DNA from: Terriglobus roseus DSM 18391 | GTDB lineage: Bacteria; Acidobacteriota; Terriglobia; Terriglobales; Acidobacteriaceae | DNA length: 64,000 nt | Assembly (NCBI RefSeq): GCF_000265425.1 | Contig: NC_018014.1 | Coordinates: forward strand, 3,720,001 to 3,784,000 | Reading direction: 5' to 3' | Part shown: in pieces, positions 28,319-37,468 of the stretch | Numbering within the stretch: position 1 is the stretch's first letter | Layout of the letters: each line of letters begins with the position of its first letter | Program-made: the position numbers and the translations under genes | Notes under the pieces: model-generated | What the model was told of the DNA's origin: nothing | The model's database searches: none | The model's input: only the letters and a program-made list of their open reading frames with translations

Positions 28319-29393
28319 ATGCTTCTCCCTCCAGCCAAAGGTGGACGAGCCGATCTCCCGCGAACTCTTGATTCGCGACGCTCGGTGTGAATTTGTAGTT
28401 TAGCGCTTCTACGTAAACGACGGGAAAGTCGCGTTCGATTGCCGCCATTAGGGCGCCCAGTGAAAGCAGCTTGCTCCCGATCGGTGAAAGCACAAGCAAA
28501 GAGCCGCCCGTCTCCTTGAACACCTGACCTCTCTCATCGTCGATTCGGAGGATGGAACGGTAGAGATCGAGGGGGTTTGATTCCGACGCGAAGACCACGT
28601 TCCTCGGATCGACGCCCCAAGTACTTTCCAGCTCCACTGAGTATTCTGTGATCAACAGCTCGGGCTTCCGTAGGTCGCGCGAAGGAAAAGGCAGGATTGG
28701 ACATATGTCGTGTGGCTTTGGCTCCAAGCTTGAATGAATCTTCGAGAGAGAGTCTTTATGACCTGGCACAAGCTGAGGAAGCCAAAGAACAGCAGAATGC
28801 TGGCTGCTTTCGAGTCCTAGCCTACCTCGAAACCCGTGCATCGTAGAAGCGCGCTCCGCTGGCTCCGCTACGATCCCGTCATCAAGGCTTGCGTTATCAA
28901 TCACGAGTAGGTGAAGGTTCACAGGAGTGCTCGAAATTTCGAGAATCGAACGCACTAGAGGAAAAATAACGCCGCGGGAAAGTGCGCTGCAATCCACGAC
29001 GATATCTGTAGCATTCTCCCAATCGATAGCTTTAGCGATTTTCGCTGCTTGGCGGCCTCCAACAAGCGCAAGATCGTTGTCAGCAAAAATATCTATGTCC
29101 CGAATCTGCAGATTGGGGATCAATTGAAGCAACTCTGCGATGTTTTTCTCAGCTCCGGCAAGAAGATGAGCAGGGGCCAGCGGTCGATGCTCTCTGATAA
29201 GAATTCCCGTGATCGCACACTTGGCTAAGTGCTTCAAGAAGCGCGCCACTGCCGTCGAGCGCGGATCGAAACCGGCGCCTCCAATGAAGAATGCTTTCTT
29301 CGATTCTGACGAGAACCATTCGCGCAGAAACTGAGGAGCCTGACCGTCGCGATGCATGATGCATCTCGCCCAGCGGGGTGAGGGATAGCTCAT
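28293..29393 (-). CDS. Uncharacterised protein of the PRTase-CE/HAD operon
   Basis: 366 residues with alternating strands and helices. AFFIGGAGFDPRS (36-46) and IVVDCSALSRGVIFP (about 129-143) are the clearest motif-like loops and look like a Rossmann-type or PRTase-type fold. ITEYSVELESTWGVDPRNVVF and LVLSPIGSKLLSLGALMAA occur in the C-terminal half. I cannot assign a function. The ATG overlaps the ATPase stop by four bases, so it is an integral part of the operon. A fold prediction would decide whether it is an enzyme. Confidence 0.6.
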   Translation of the reverse strand: MSYPSPRWARCIMHRDGQAPQFLREWFSSESKKAFFIGGAGFDPRSTAVARFLKHLAKCAITGILIREHRPLAPAHLLAGAEKNIAELLQLIPNLQIRDIDIFADNDLALVGGRQAAKIAKAIDWENATDIVVDCSALSRGVIFPLVRSILEISSTPVNLHLLVIDNASLDDGIVAEPAERASTMHGFRGRLGLESSQHSAVLWLPQLVPGHKDSLSKIHSSLEPKPHDICPILPFPSRDLRKPELLITEYSVELESTWGVDPRNVVFASESNPLDLYRSILRIDDERGQVFKETGGSLLVLSPIGSKLLSLGALMAAIERDFPVVYVEALNYKFTPSVANQEFAGDRLVHLWLEGEAYGAANAKV

Positions 29394-31273
29394 GCGAGCC
29401 CATCCGAAAACTCAGTGATTGTGCTCTTTATAAACCCACCCCGTTTGAGGGTCAATCCGTAGCTCAGACAAGGGATACCACCCAATTCGATCAGGCACCA
29501 GACTTTCCCTTGGCAATCGTAGTTAGGGACGAGTGAAAAGGCGTTATAGGCCATCCCGTACTTCAGCACATTCGAAAGATCTGGATAAGATTTCGTGATC
29601 TGATCAAACTCCTCTTGCAAGATCCCAAAAGCGTTGGCGCCGCTCCCAATCCATGCTGTCGGGCGTAACGACTCCAACACGCATCGTGAACCAATCAGTT
29701 CGACCAAAGTTCGTACCTGCTGGTAATACGGGAAGCTCCACGACTTCATATATTCCGAAGCACGTTCACGTAGAAGACTCGTTTGTTGCTCACAGCTCAA
29801 AGTGGCGCTCTGGTTGCGAATGAGACGAGTTGCAATGGAGTCCACTAGGATCGCCGACAATCTCAGGAACTGCTCCGCGTTCTCAGAGCTTGCGTCGCAG
29901 AGATCATTGAATCCGAAGAAGAACGCTCGTCCAAAAGAATGCAGAAGATAGAGGCGCGCCGCTTCCTCCAGCCCTGAGTCCACCTTCAGAGGTCGGTTCG
30001 GTTCCGGATCTTCTTCCCCAAAAAGCATTTTCTGGTCGACACGGTGCGCATACCGATTGAGCAGGATCAGCATCAGGGAGAGTTGTTCGTCCGCTGGCAG
30101 ATTTGGATCGTAGTCCTGGATCAAACGGAGAATCGCTTCGTATCGTTCACCGGAGACATGCAGCCGTTTCGCCTCAGACTGTGTTCGGCTCCGCAGCGCG
30201 TCGAGCTTGGATGGCGTGAGCCTTGCTGGGCGATCCGATAGCAGGCTCGAGAAGTCGTCGAGTTTGCGAGTTGCAAACATTGGCATCTGCCTCATGTAGC
30301 GATTTGCCATGTCTTTGGCCATCCGCCGAAAAAACGACTTTTGATCCCGCCGTTCACTCTGCAAATTTATGGAGACTACTTCCCTTGAGATAGTGACACC
30401 AGGAAGTTCGCTTGAACTCGATTCCTGATGAGCGATCGCGAATGCCTCTTCCGGCCTCAATGCATCCAGCCGGGTTAGCAGCCATCGTCCGACCTTCAGT
30501 TCTCTCCTTATTAGCCACCGCTGCAGGAAGGCGAGCTGCAGTGGATGAAGAGTGTTGGCATCGTCACAGATAAGCAGTGGCTGCAGGTGGAATATTCCTT
30601 CTGAGTCAAAGTCCACCTCGATATGTGTAAGCGTTTCAAAAGGCCGGTAGTAGTCAGCGTCGATAGACTTAAGTTCTTCTTGAGGCGGAGGAACGAGGGC
30701 TCCAATGACCCTGAGTAAAGCCTCTTCGATACGTGCGGCGTTGATAGCCAGCGCTTCGAAGGTGTCGCCGCCCGCAGTCGAGCGCGCCCCCGGAGAGGAA
30801 AAATCTTCCGTCAGACGAACCTTGTTAAGGGATACTCCCAATCTGTCTAATTGCCGTTTCCATGCGAGGACAGTGCGGCTTTGGATCAGGGTCGTGAGAA
30901 GCGCATTGCGTGTATCTTCGGAATACGGCAGCTCCCAGATCTCTCGATAATCTGACTCCAGTGGAATTCTTGCTGCCAGCAGGACCGGCCGGCCGTTTCG
31001 GATCGCCCCACACTCGTTCAACACAGAGTAGATAGGCTTATGTGCCTCTTCGTGTCGTAAGACGGTGCTCACGACGTTCGTTTCAAAGATCCGGGCGATG
31101 GTTGTCTTGCCGCTGCCCGGAGTGCCACGTACGATAACGAGTTGGTTGTATAGGCTTTGCTCGGCTCCATACCGGGCCAAATGAACGCGAATCGGTTCTG
31201 GGGTGACGACCGCAAGGAACGCTTCGTCATCTCGGAGATACTCGGTAGCGCGGCGTTCGAAAGGATTGAACAT
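29390..31273 (-). CDS. P-loop ATPase of the PRTase-CE/HAD operon
   Basis: 627 residues. Walker A VRGTPGSGKTTIA (P-loop 50-57) and a likely Walker B LLICDDANTL (about 233-242) show an NTPase domain in the first 300 residues. The rest is helical without a recognised fold, ending FIKSTITEFSDGLA. It may be an AAA/STAND-like sensor or motor, since large ATPases of this kind often act as infection sensors in conflict systems. Its start directly follows the PRTase-CE-like stop with no gap. Confidence 0.7.
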   Translation of the reverse strand: MFNPFERRATEYLRDDEAFLAVVTPEPIRVHLARYGAEQSLYNQLVIVRGTPGSGKTTIARIFETNVVSTVLRHEEAHKPIYSVLNECGAIRNGRPVLLAARIPLESDYREIWELPYSEDTRNALLTTLIQSRTVLAWKRQLDRLGVSLNKVRLTEDFSSPGARSTAGGDTFEALAINAARIEEALLRVIGALVPPPQEELKSIDADYYRPFETLTHIEVDFDSEGIFHLQPLLICDDANTLHPLQLAFLQRWLIRRELKVGRWLLTRLDALRPEEAFAIAHQESSSSELPGVTISREVVSINLQSERRDQKSFFRRMAKDMANRYMRQMPMFATRKLDDFSSLLSDRPARLTPSKLDALRSRTQSEAKRLHVSGERYEAILRLIQDYDPNLPADEQLSLMLILLNRYAHRVDQKMLFGEEDPEPNRPLKVDSGLEEAARLYLLHSFGRAFFFGFNDLCDASSENAEQFLRLSAILVDSIATRLIRNQSATLSCEQQTSLLRERASEYMKSWSFPYYQQVRTLVELIGSRCVLESLRPTAWIGSGANAFGILQEEFDQITKSYPDLSNVLKYGMAYNAFSLVPNYDCQGKVWCLIELGGIPCLSYGLTLKRGGFIKSTITEFSDGLA

Positions 31274-32386
31274 TTATGAGTGCCTCTGTCTACGCCGGAA
31301 TAGTGGTCGCATAGCAGGAGCGGGAGACTCTTTATCTGTCGCATCACACTCTGCCCATAGGAGCGCGACAGAGTTATTTGGGGTGTTATGTTCAAGAACG
31401 AGTGGGAGACCGCAACCTCCGTAACCATTGGCGATATTCTCTGCACCGCCAACATCGGTGTGCTTCGTTTGGATCGACGAATTGTAATGATTCTGCATGA
31501 GCCGCCAAAATTCGGCATGCGTGGAGGGGGAGATACTTAGGTCATCACCGAGGATCGTGCCGAAGGAGAAATTGATTGCTGGAAGCCAGGAGTTTCCATC
31601 CTCGCTTGATCGCCTTTTCTGCTCCGACTGCAACATGTGACGCTGGGCCTGTTCGGTAGCAAGGTAGTGATGAATGTGTAAACGCCATTCGCTCGTGAAG
31701 TGAGTATCGAGCTTATCCTTGATGTTCTTCCACAGCTTCTCAAGTCGCCCCTTCCACTGGTCTTTGTCGAATCGAATCAGTGTGCTTCCTGTTCCGGCAA
31801 AATCATCAATGAGAAACACCATTTGAAACTTTGCTTCGGGGTCGTCCAAGTCGTCGCGTAGATCTTTTAGCACTTGCTGCCATTTCTCATCGCTAATTTC
31901 CAGCGCCAACAAGACCTGTTCATTGGAGATGACGCCAGCATTTGCACGCCGGAACGCGTCGATCCTCGCCCCATCGCTCAATCCGATGAACAAGGACGAG
32001 CGCAATAAGCGTGCGTAGGCTCTAGCTGACTGGGAATCTGCCCACACAGCATATGGCTTAATTCCAAGATCGATTGCTGCGGCCGCACGCAAGGCAGGCT
32101 GAAAGCGCTCGGGGAAACAGAGTTCAACAAGATGATTGATCTCAGAAGGTGTCAGATAGATCAAATTGGCGTGCACGAACTGATAGGCCGCTGCCCGATC
32201 TTCCAGCGCAAACTGCTGAAGCCATTCAGCGAGCTTCTCGATGAAGCGAGCGCCAGCGACAAAATCTCTGTAGCTATCGTACTTGTAGCGCGCGAGAATG
32301 CTGAGCCGAGAAAACTCTTCTCGCGCCCGGTCATCATCCCATCCAAGAATCTGGCTCAGCACTCTCAAACCTAGGTCTTGATTCAT
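31274..32386 (-). CDS. Phosphoribosyltransferase-like protein (PRTase-CE type)
   Basis: 370 residues. VFLIDDFAGTGSTL (191-203) is the PRPP-binding signature of type I phosphoribosyltransferases (hydrophobic strand, DD, xGTGST). Near the C-terminus GCGLPLVLEHNTPNNSVALLW is a second conserved-looking block that I associate with the PRTase-CE family of predicted conflict systems. The N-terminal 120 residues are helical. It would transfer or remove a phosphoribosyl group on an unknown acceptor. It is coupled to the SIS+HAD gene by a four-base overlap. Confidence 0.75.
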   Translation of the reverse strand: MNQDLGLRVLSQILGWDDDRAREEFSRLSILARYKYDSYRDFVAGARFIEKLAEWLQQFALEDRAAAYQFVHANLIYLTPSEINHLVELCFPERFQPALRAAAAIDLGIKPYAVWADSQSARAYARLLRSSLFIGLSDGARIDAFRRANAGVISNEQVLLALEISDEKWQQVLKDLRDDLDDPEAKFQMVFLIDDFAGTGSTLIRFDKDQWKGRLEKLWKNIKDKLDTHFTSEWRLHIHHYLATEQAQRHMLQSEQKRRSSEDGNSWLPAINFSFGTILGDDLSISPSTHAEFWRLMQNHYNSSIQTKHTDVGGAENIANGYGGCGLPLVLEHNTPNNSVALLWAECDATDKESPAPAMRPLFRRRQRHS

Positions 32387-34296
32387 GAATGGCTGCTCAG
32401 TAAGCGCTCCCTGTCGATTCGGAATCCAGAAGAACTATGCCTCAACGAGGCAAGGTAATGCAACGTGGCCTGCGAGTTTCTCCAGCCTGTAGGGGAGATG
32501 TGCCAGCAGCGATCGGTCAAGCGAGACATCCTATGGCAACTGAGCGAACCTGGCTGCGAAAGCATTTCGAAGTCGTTTCCGGGCCACTCCCCGCTGTCCC
32601 CGATGCATAAAAACTGTGCGCCGCAGTCCGATTGCACAATGGGAGTTCGCTTCGAAGAAACAGGCAAGAGGACGTCCACCGAATGAGCAGACGTGAACAC
32701 TCTCACCCCCACCACGGGATCGATGGACAAAATGTCGGATACCGTCCGCTGAATCGCATCGGGTGACAGATACGGGCTCGTCGAAATCGATAATTGGCTA
32801 CGACGCATCTCGACACTGAGAGACTTGAGGGAAGGATGCGCCTCAATCCGAGCCCTAAGCTCATCGAGAATGCTGACTCTCATGAAACTATCATCCAAGA
32901 CTCCGTCAAATGCTAACGGGCGCAGTTCGGAACCGTTGTAATACGCCACGCGTACATGGTCCCAGAAAAGTTTTGGCAGCGCTCTGCGTAGCGCGTCTCC
33001 TACAGATCGCCCCCGACCAGTGATGACGGTGATTGGGGTGCCTCGTTCGATGACCGATACGAGTGCCTCCCGAATTGGTGCAGCAATTCCCACAAATCGA
33101 TCACGTTGATCACAAATTGTGCCATCGTAATCCAGCGCCAGCCCGCTGTATTCCATGCTCTCAATCGCATCTAGGAAAGCCGATAGATGAGACATCCAAG
33201 CCTCGAAGCTTCCATTCCGCCGGAGAGCTGAAATCGAGGCACCGGCTTTCCGTGTGATAGCGACCTCCGGTATTGAATGGCCGGGATTGCGCGAACTCCA
33301 AGCGTTGAGTCGATATAGCCGGCTTCCGTAAGGTGGGACGCCCGGTCTTCCTGGGTCAATTCCACGCAACTGCCCATACACCGCGATAAGGCGGATGACG
33401 GCGTACATCGCAATCAGTGCGCCAAGTGGACCGACTTCTTCGACGGCGAGCCTGACTACGGGTACTTCATCCGGCAGGAGGCGGAGAGTTCTTGACGCTA
33501 GGCGAGAGTCTCCCCCTACCTCGATGGAGATGACGACGGTTTCTTCCAGATGTTTGTCGATCCAATTGTGGCGCCCGTGTGCGAAATTCCGATAGTCCGC
33601 AAGCTGAACGCTGGCGATGCCCACCTCGCTGAACTTCGACTCAAGATCGGTGGCGGCAGGCTGACCGTATTCACCGAAAAGGACAATCGCGTGGCGCCTC
33701 CGCCCTATCTTCCTCACTGCGCCTTCCAGCCCACTTAACTGACGAGCGACTCCTGGGCTCTTCAGACGCTCCGACACGGATTCACTTAAAACTCCAAAGG
33801 CCCGTTCGTAGGCGCGCATCATTACGATCGATTGGGCAAGGATCGAGTTTGTCGCAACGAATCCCTCACCTTTGATTGGCCCCTCAAAACCGAAATAGTC
33901 GGTGTACCAGTACTCCTCAGCTCGGGTTGCCAAGGGGGAAATCGAGGCGCTACTTATGACGGTTAAGGCTTCTGGCTCCTTTGACACTATTCTTGCAAAG
34001 CATCCCAGAATGTCGGGGTTTGCGCCGCTCGCAGTGAACATTTGGACCGCCTGGCCTTGCAAGTCCCAATCTGCGACCAAGAGAGGCGTAATATCGAGGG
34101 CCGAATTACCTGTGTACCGCCGGTGGAGGAGTGCAGACAAGCAAGCTACGCTCTTCGAGCCGCCTGAGCCGACAGCAATTAATGGATGATGTGCCGTCTG
34201 ACCGATGGACTCCGACAGAGACGTCACGTCCACGTTATCCGCCCATTCGGCTGTTGCAACCAGCCCATCCAAGTCAGTTTGATAGGGTCTTCCCAC
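32383..34296 (-). CDS. Fusion of SIS (sugar isomerase) and HAD phosphatase domains
   Basis: About 637 residues from GTG 34296, preceded by GGAG at 5 bases; an ATG at 34350 is the alternative. The N-terminal 350 residues look like a double SIS domain: IAVGSGGSKSVAC near the start, then VISSASISPLATR, and DYRNFAHGRHNW typical of SIS substrate loops. The C-terminal part is a HAD phosphatase: LALDYDGTICD (motif I), ITVITGRGRS (motif II), and IGDSGEWPGNDFEML (motif IV), as in Cof/sucrose-phosphatase-like HADs. First gene of the operon. Such a fusion should bind and dephosphorylate a phosphosugar. Confidence 0.8.
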   Translation of the reverse strand: MGRPYQTDLDGLVATAEWADNVDVTSLSESIGQTAHHPLIAVGSGGSKSVACLSALLHRRYTGNSALDITPLLVADWDLQGQAVQMFTASGANPDILGCFARIVSKEPEALTVISSASISPLATRAEEYWYTDYFGFEGPIKGEGFVATNSILAQSIVMMRAYERAFGVLSESVSERLKSPGVARQLSGLEGAVRKIGRRRHAIVLFGEYGQPAATDLESKFSEVGIASVQLADYRNFAHGRHNWIDKHLEETVVISIEVGGDSRLASRTLRLLPDEVPVVRLAVEEVGPLGALIAMYAVIRLIAVYGQLRGIDPGRPGVPPYGSRLYRLNAWSSRNPGHSIPEVAITRKAGASISALRRNGSFEAWMSHLSAFLDAIESMEYSGLALDYDGTICDQRDRFVGIAAPIREALVSVIERGTPITVITGRGRSVGDALRRALPKLFWDHVRVAYYNGSELRPLAFDGVLDDSFMRVSILDELRARIEAHPSLKSLSVEMRRSQLSISTSPYLSPDAIQRTVSDILSIDPVVGVRVFTSAHSVDVLLPVSSKRTPIVQSDCGAQFLCIGDSGEWPGNDFEMLSQPGSLSCHRMSRLTDRCWHISPTGWRNSQATLHYLASLRHSSSGFRIDRERLLSSHS

Positions 34297-34350
34297 TTTT
34301 TCTCCAGTATGTCCATTTTGGCATATTCGCCTCCTCTTCGCCCCCCACAA

Positions 34351-34932
34351 AGTCCGCAGGGTTCCGCCTCAACCAACTCCACACCTCAAGATGAGCTTCG
34401 CGCTCCCGAAGGCCGGGAGATAGATCCGCCCTCGGATGTTCCCCTGTCTCTGAAGTAGCATTCACCCGCTCCCTCTTGCGTTGAGAAGTCTTGCCAAAGC
34501 TGGCTAGTCACGAGGTAGAAGATCGTCGCTGTTCTTACAGCAGTCGAACGAGCTCATGCGGCCCTCCCTGATCGAACTCCTTGCTCCAGCCGCGAGACTA
34601 CGAAGAGTACCCGTTTCTTTTAGAGCACCCTCTGTTTCTCTTACCCGGGCCGGAGCGCACAACCGAGCGAGCTCCAGGCAGCACGTAGTGATACTGCAAA
34701 TCCAAGCATGCGGATCGCGAGGCTAGAAGTCGTCGCGATTCTTCCCTCCGGAAATGATCACTAGGCCACAGAGCAAAGGCGATAGCCATCTTCGAAAGCT
34801 TTCTGCACCTCTTAACGGTTCATTGGCGCGGCTGAGTGGGCGAGGCACCGCAATGTGGTCACACACCTCAAACCTGAGATTCGCGGCCTCTCGCCCGAAA
34901 TAGCGTCGCGGCAGCTCACGAATGAATCGTGA
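34351..34932. other. Intergenic stretch, no gene recognised
   Basis: About 580 bases upstream of the SIS+HAD operon. It must contain that operon's promoter, but I could not single one out. Short frames exist without ribosome sites. The right part borders the integrase remnant. Confidence 0.4.
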
Positions 34933-35148
34933 TCACAACCCCAAACTGTCATTGACCGCAATAGCAATATCCTGCTCTGATCCAAGGTAGCGCTCCGTCG
35001 TCTGTATCGACGAATGCCTTAACAAAAACTTGATCTGCTCCAGGTCGCCACCGGCCTTGCGACAAAGCTTCGCGCAGGTACGCCGAAGATCATGAGCACC
35101 AGAGCGCTCGATGCCGATCTCCTTCGCGGTTTCCGTACCACGGACCAG
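34933..35148 (-). pseudogene. 3' remnant of a tyrosine integrase
   Basis: The last ~70 codons (GAHDLRRTCAKLCRK, FLLRHSSIQTTERYLG) match the C-terminal part of the intact integrase at 48397-49335, including HxxR and the catalytic Tyr. LGHSS has become LRHSS, and a one-base loss shifts the frame near 35130. The reading frame is cut at 35149, where the B-type mini-element begins, within the codons corresponding to IWSVV of the intact copy. Confidence 0.8.
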
Positions 35149-35368
35149 TGTCGTTTTGCTAATTATTTGGCGCACTTCTGTGCTGATTATCTGGCACACG
35201 TGTGGGGCGGATAATGAAGCCACCCCCGGTGCAAACCACGCTAGATAAACAACTTGGCGTATTGTGCGGCGGGATCGGGTCTACGGCCTAACGGCATTGA
35301 GGCCCTGGAAGGATGCCAAAGTGCCAAATAGCGCGACAAAAGTGTGCCACTTAATGCGCAAAGCTACA
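35149..35368. mobile_element. B-type mini-element with paired inverted ends
   Basis: 220 bases. The left end TGTCGTTTTGCTAATTATTT continues with GGCGCACTTCTG and CTGGCACACG. The complement of the right end begins TGTAGCTTTGCGCATTAAGT and continues GGCACACTTTTG and TTGGCAC. Each end therefore has two copies of a GGC(A/G)CAC unit about 22 bases apart. It lies directly against the integrase remnant and carries no gene. Confidence 0.65.
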
Positions 35369-35652
35369 CCTTTTGCCATACCGGATCACGGGCATACTCA
35401 GGGCTGTACGGCGTGTCTGCAAGGGAGGGATTGCTTGTCGTTGAGCTGTTTGATCCAGCGCGAGCATCTGGGGATTGCTGTTCTTCCGGAGTTTTGACTT
35501 CCAGCTACAGGTGGGCAAACGGAGCTTTCGACTGGTAGGTCCCGTCAAGAGTCAAGCTTTATCGCCACAGAAGGAAGATTCCGACAGGTGAGGAGCAGGG
35601 ATGAGTTGGTCGCTTCGCGCAAAACGGCGTTTTCGGCAACTCCCGACGCTTC

Positions 35653-36326
35653 TGTTTCCGAAAACCCGACTTTTGAGGACAGGGCAAAACGGCGTTAAGA
35701 TGGCTCCGTGCTCCTCAGATTGAGTTCACGTGAGCTCCCAGATGGGCTTGAGTATCGCGTGCAGCATTGTTTCTCGAAGAAACACCTTTGGCTTCGGGGC
35801 TTAGCATGGCTGGGCGCGTTCGGGTGCCTGATTCCATTCATCCCAAAATCGCCACTCATCGTTGTACTGATGATGGCGTTCGTTGCTGTCGGCTCCTACG
35901 GCGACCTCTCGGGAACAAGCCGAGGTACAGACGTTACGCTTACCGTGACAGCACGGGACGTGATCAGTGCTGGTTTTACGAGAGACGAGTATTTTCCGAT
36001 CAATCGTTGGAGACTTCAGGCCCCGGATCTTGCGTGGAGAGAAAGAAAGTCTGAAGGTAAGAACGGCCCCATATTCCCGCAAGGCGTCTATTGTGGGAGC
36101 GACTGCGTCTTGCCTCTAGTGTCGATGGAGCAGGGCCAGAACATCATCGAGGCAATATACACGCGCTTTCCTGATACCTCTTGCGACTCAAGCTGCGACG
36201 AAAAGTTGAGGACGTCCTCAATCACCACCTTGGGCCTGTCGGAACATTGATTCGCACCCATTCCGGAGAAACGGTGTTTGCGAAACCACCCCGGCCCAGG
36301 CGCCCTGTTTCCGAAAACCCGACTTT
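35653..36326 (+). repeat. C-type direct repeat pair flanking a membrane gene
   Basis: An identical 21-base block starting TGTTTCCGAAAACCC occurs at 35653-35673 and 36306-36326. Each copy is preceded 25-35 bases earlier by a related unit (AAAACGGCGTTTTCGG at 35630, GAAACGGTGTTTGCG at 36268). A third partial unit (AAAACGGTGTTTTGGG) lies at about 36775. The repeats bracket the genes at 35708-36250 and 36334-36738 and look like ends of a further mini-element type. Confidence 0.55.
35708..36250 (+). CDS. Small membrane protein, unknown function
   Basis: 180 residues from GTG 35708. Two adjacent hydrophobic segments (about residues 29-60: LRGLAWLGAFGCLIPFI and LIVVLMMAFVAVG) are followed by a soluble part of mixed strand and helix ending in a short Cys/Ser-rich tail. 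This pattern, two helices then a PH-like soluble domain, is common in small uncharacterised membrane proteins. The gene sits alone between two C-type repeats and may be cargo of that element. Confidence 0.5.
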   Translation: MLLRLSSRELPDGLEYRVQHCFSKKHLWLRGLAWLGAFGCLIPFIPKSPLIVVLMMAFVAVGSYGDLSGTSRGTDVTLTVTARDVISAGFTRDEYFPINRWRLQAPDLAWRERKSEGKNGPIFPQGVYCGSDCVLPLVSMEQGQNIIEAIYTRFPDTSCDSSCDEKLRTSSITTLGLSEH

Positions 36327-36333
36327 CGAGGAG

Positions 36334-36738
36334 CTAAGCCCCCTTGTGACTACCAATAGGTTCAGCTGCGCCAATCCGATGTATTTTGATTGAAGATGCC
36401 ATCACTTCTAACATCACTTGCGGAGTGATTCCGTCGAAACCTAGTAGCACCACATCACGATAGCCCTGTTGATTTGTGGCGACCCAGCTCCAGCCGAACG
36501 GCTGACCCACGAAACCTTGCCAGAGATCAGATGAACTAAGGTCCACACACTCATCCGCTTTTAGCGTTGCGCCTGCATTCACGCTGATCGTGTCATCTTC
36601 CTCATTCACTTGGATCAGCAAGGTACCCTTTTCGAAGACAAGCCAAATAGCTTCCGGCTCGTCTTGCCCACTGCGCCAAAGAACCTTGGAAAGCCGTTGA
36701 CCTTCGATGGAGTGAAAGGCGTCTAGATAAGCTTGCAT
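36334..36738 (-). CDS. Uncharacterised protein (DUF6334-like)
   Basis: 134 residues, strand-rich. WLVFEKGTLLIQVNEEDDTISV and FGWSWVATNQQGYRDVVLLGFDG suggest a small beta-sandwich protein like those found as immunity or orphan proteins in polymorphic loci. The DUF6334 label is a recollection. It converges with the membrane gene across a C-type repeat. Confidence 0.5.
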   Translation of the reverse strand: MQAYLDAFHSIEGQRLSKVLWRSGQDEPEAIWLVFEKGTLLIQVNEEDDTISVNAGATLKADECVDLSSSDLWQGFVGQPFGWSWVATNQQGYRDVVLLGFDGITPQVMLEVMASSIKIHRIGAAEPIGSHKGA

Positions 36739-36815
36739 AGCTCATCTTCCCATGCGAGCGTGTCATTTCGAGCAAAACGGTGTTTTGGGAAACTGCTGCA
36801 ACCGCCTCTTCCCTA

Positions 36816-37292
36816 CTAGCCGTTTGTTCCGCCGAGAAGCTTCTGGCGCATCACAGCTTCCAGGTTCTCCGTGGAAAGCAACTGACTTTGAGGCTGGGTT
36901 GCGACAGCTTTGGTCGAGGATTCTGGTGCCATGTAAACCACCACTCCACTTGAGCGAGGTGCAGCAAGCGCTCGTGGTTCAGGAACAAATGCCTTGATCG
37001 TGCGACGGTATTCCCGTTTTTGCTTTGGGGGCAATACCGTCACAGTTGCTCTGGGGATGCTTGCGAGCCCGCCGCTTGTTGTCGGTACCAGAGGGAGGCT
37101 TCGAAGGGTAGCGGTCTCCATCGGCTTTGCGGCTTGCCGCCGCACTGAAGCGATCTTTTTTGCACATCGCTTCTTTGAGTCGGTGCGAGGAGTGACTGAC
37201 GACGGCTCAACTGTACCTGCAAGGATCTTTCGTACCTGGAGTAGCTTGTTGAGCTCCGCGTCGATCTCGCGGAGGATTGCTGAATATTGCAT
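36816..37292 (-). CDS. Uncharacterised basic protein
   Basis: 158 residues. The N-terminus (MQYSAILREIDAELNKLLQVRKIL) is a predicted helix or coiled coil, and the remainder is Arg/Lys/Pro-rich and probably disordered. No domain was recognised. The basic composition would fit DNA binding. It is an isolated gene in the remnant-rich stretch. Confidence 0.45.
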   Translation of the reverse strand: MQYSAILREIDAELNKLLQVRKILAGTVEPSSVTPRTDSKKRCAKKIASVRRQAAKPMETATLRSLPLVPTTSGGLASIPRATVTVLPPKQKREYRRTIKAFVPEPRALAAPRSSGVVVYMAPESSTKAVATQPQSQLLSTENLEAVMRQKLLGGTNG

Positions 37293-37356
37293 AGCTCAAG
37301 CATAAAGACTTTAGCTCCTTAGCACCCGTGGGCCGCGGTCACTAGTCTTGTGCCTT

Positions 37357-37447
37357 ACAACCCCAGACTGTCATTCACCGCGATGGCAATGTCCTGTTCA
37401 GACCCGAGGTAGCGTTCCGTCGTCTGAATCGACGAATGCCCCAACAG
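37357..37447 (-). pseudogene. Second 3' remnant of the tyrosine integrase
   Basis: Thirty codons reading LLGHSSIQTTERYLGSEQDI and then AIAVNDSLGL plus stop are nearly the same as the C-terminus of the integrase at 48397-49335. The remnant is cut exactly where mini-element A2 begins (37448). The missing 5' part is not found on the other side of the element, so the insertion was accompanied or followed by a deletion. Confidence 0.8.
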
Positions 37448-37468
37448 TGTAGTTTGAGAAATTATCTG

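Noticed and set aside
35149..35368. Considered as an integron attC site next to an integrase remnant
   Set aside because: Ends are long with double internal units and TGT/ACA tips, and no core GTTRRRY-type site was seen; a transposon-end origin fits better.
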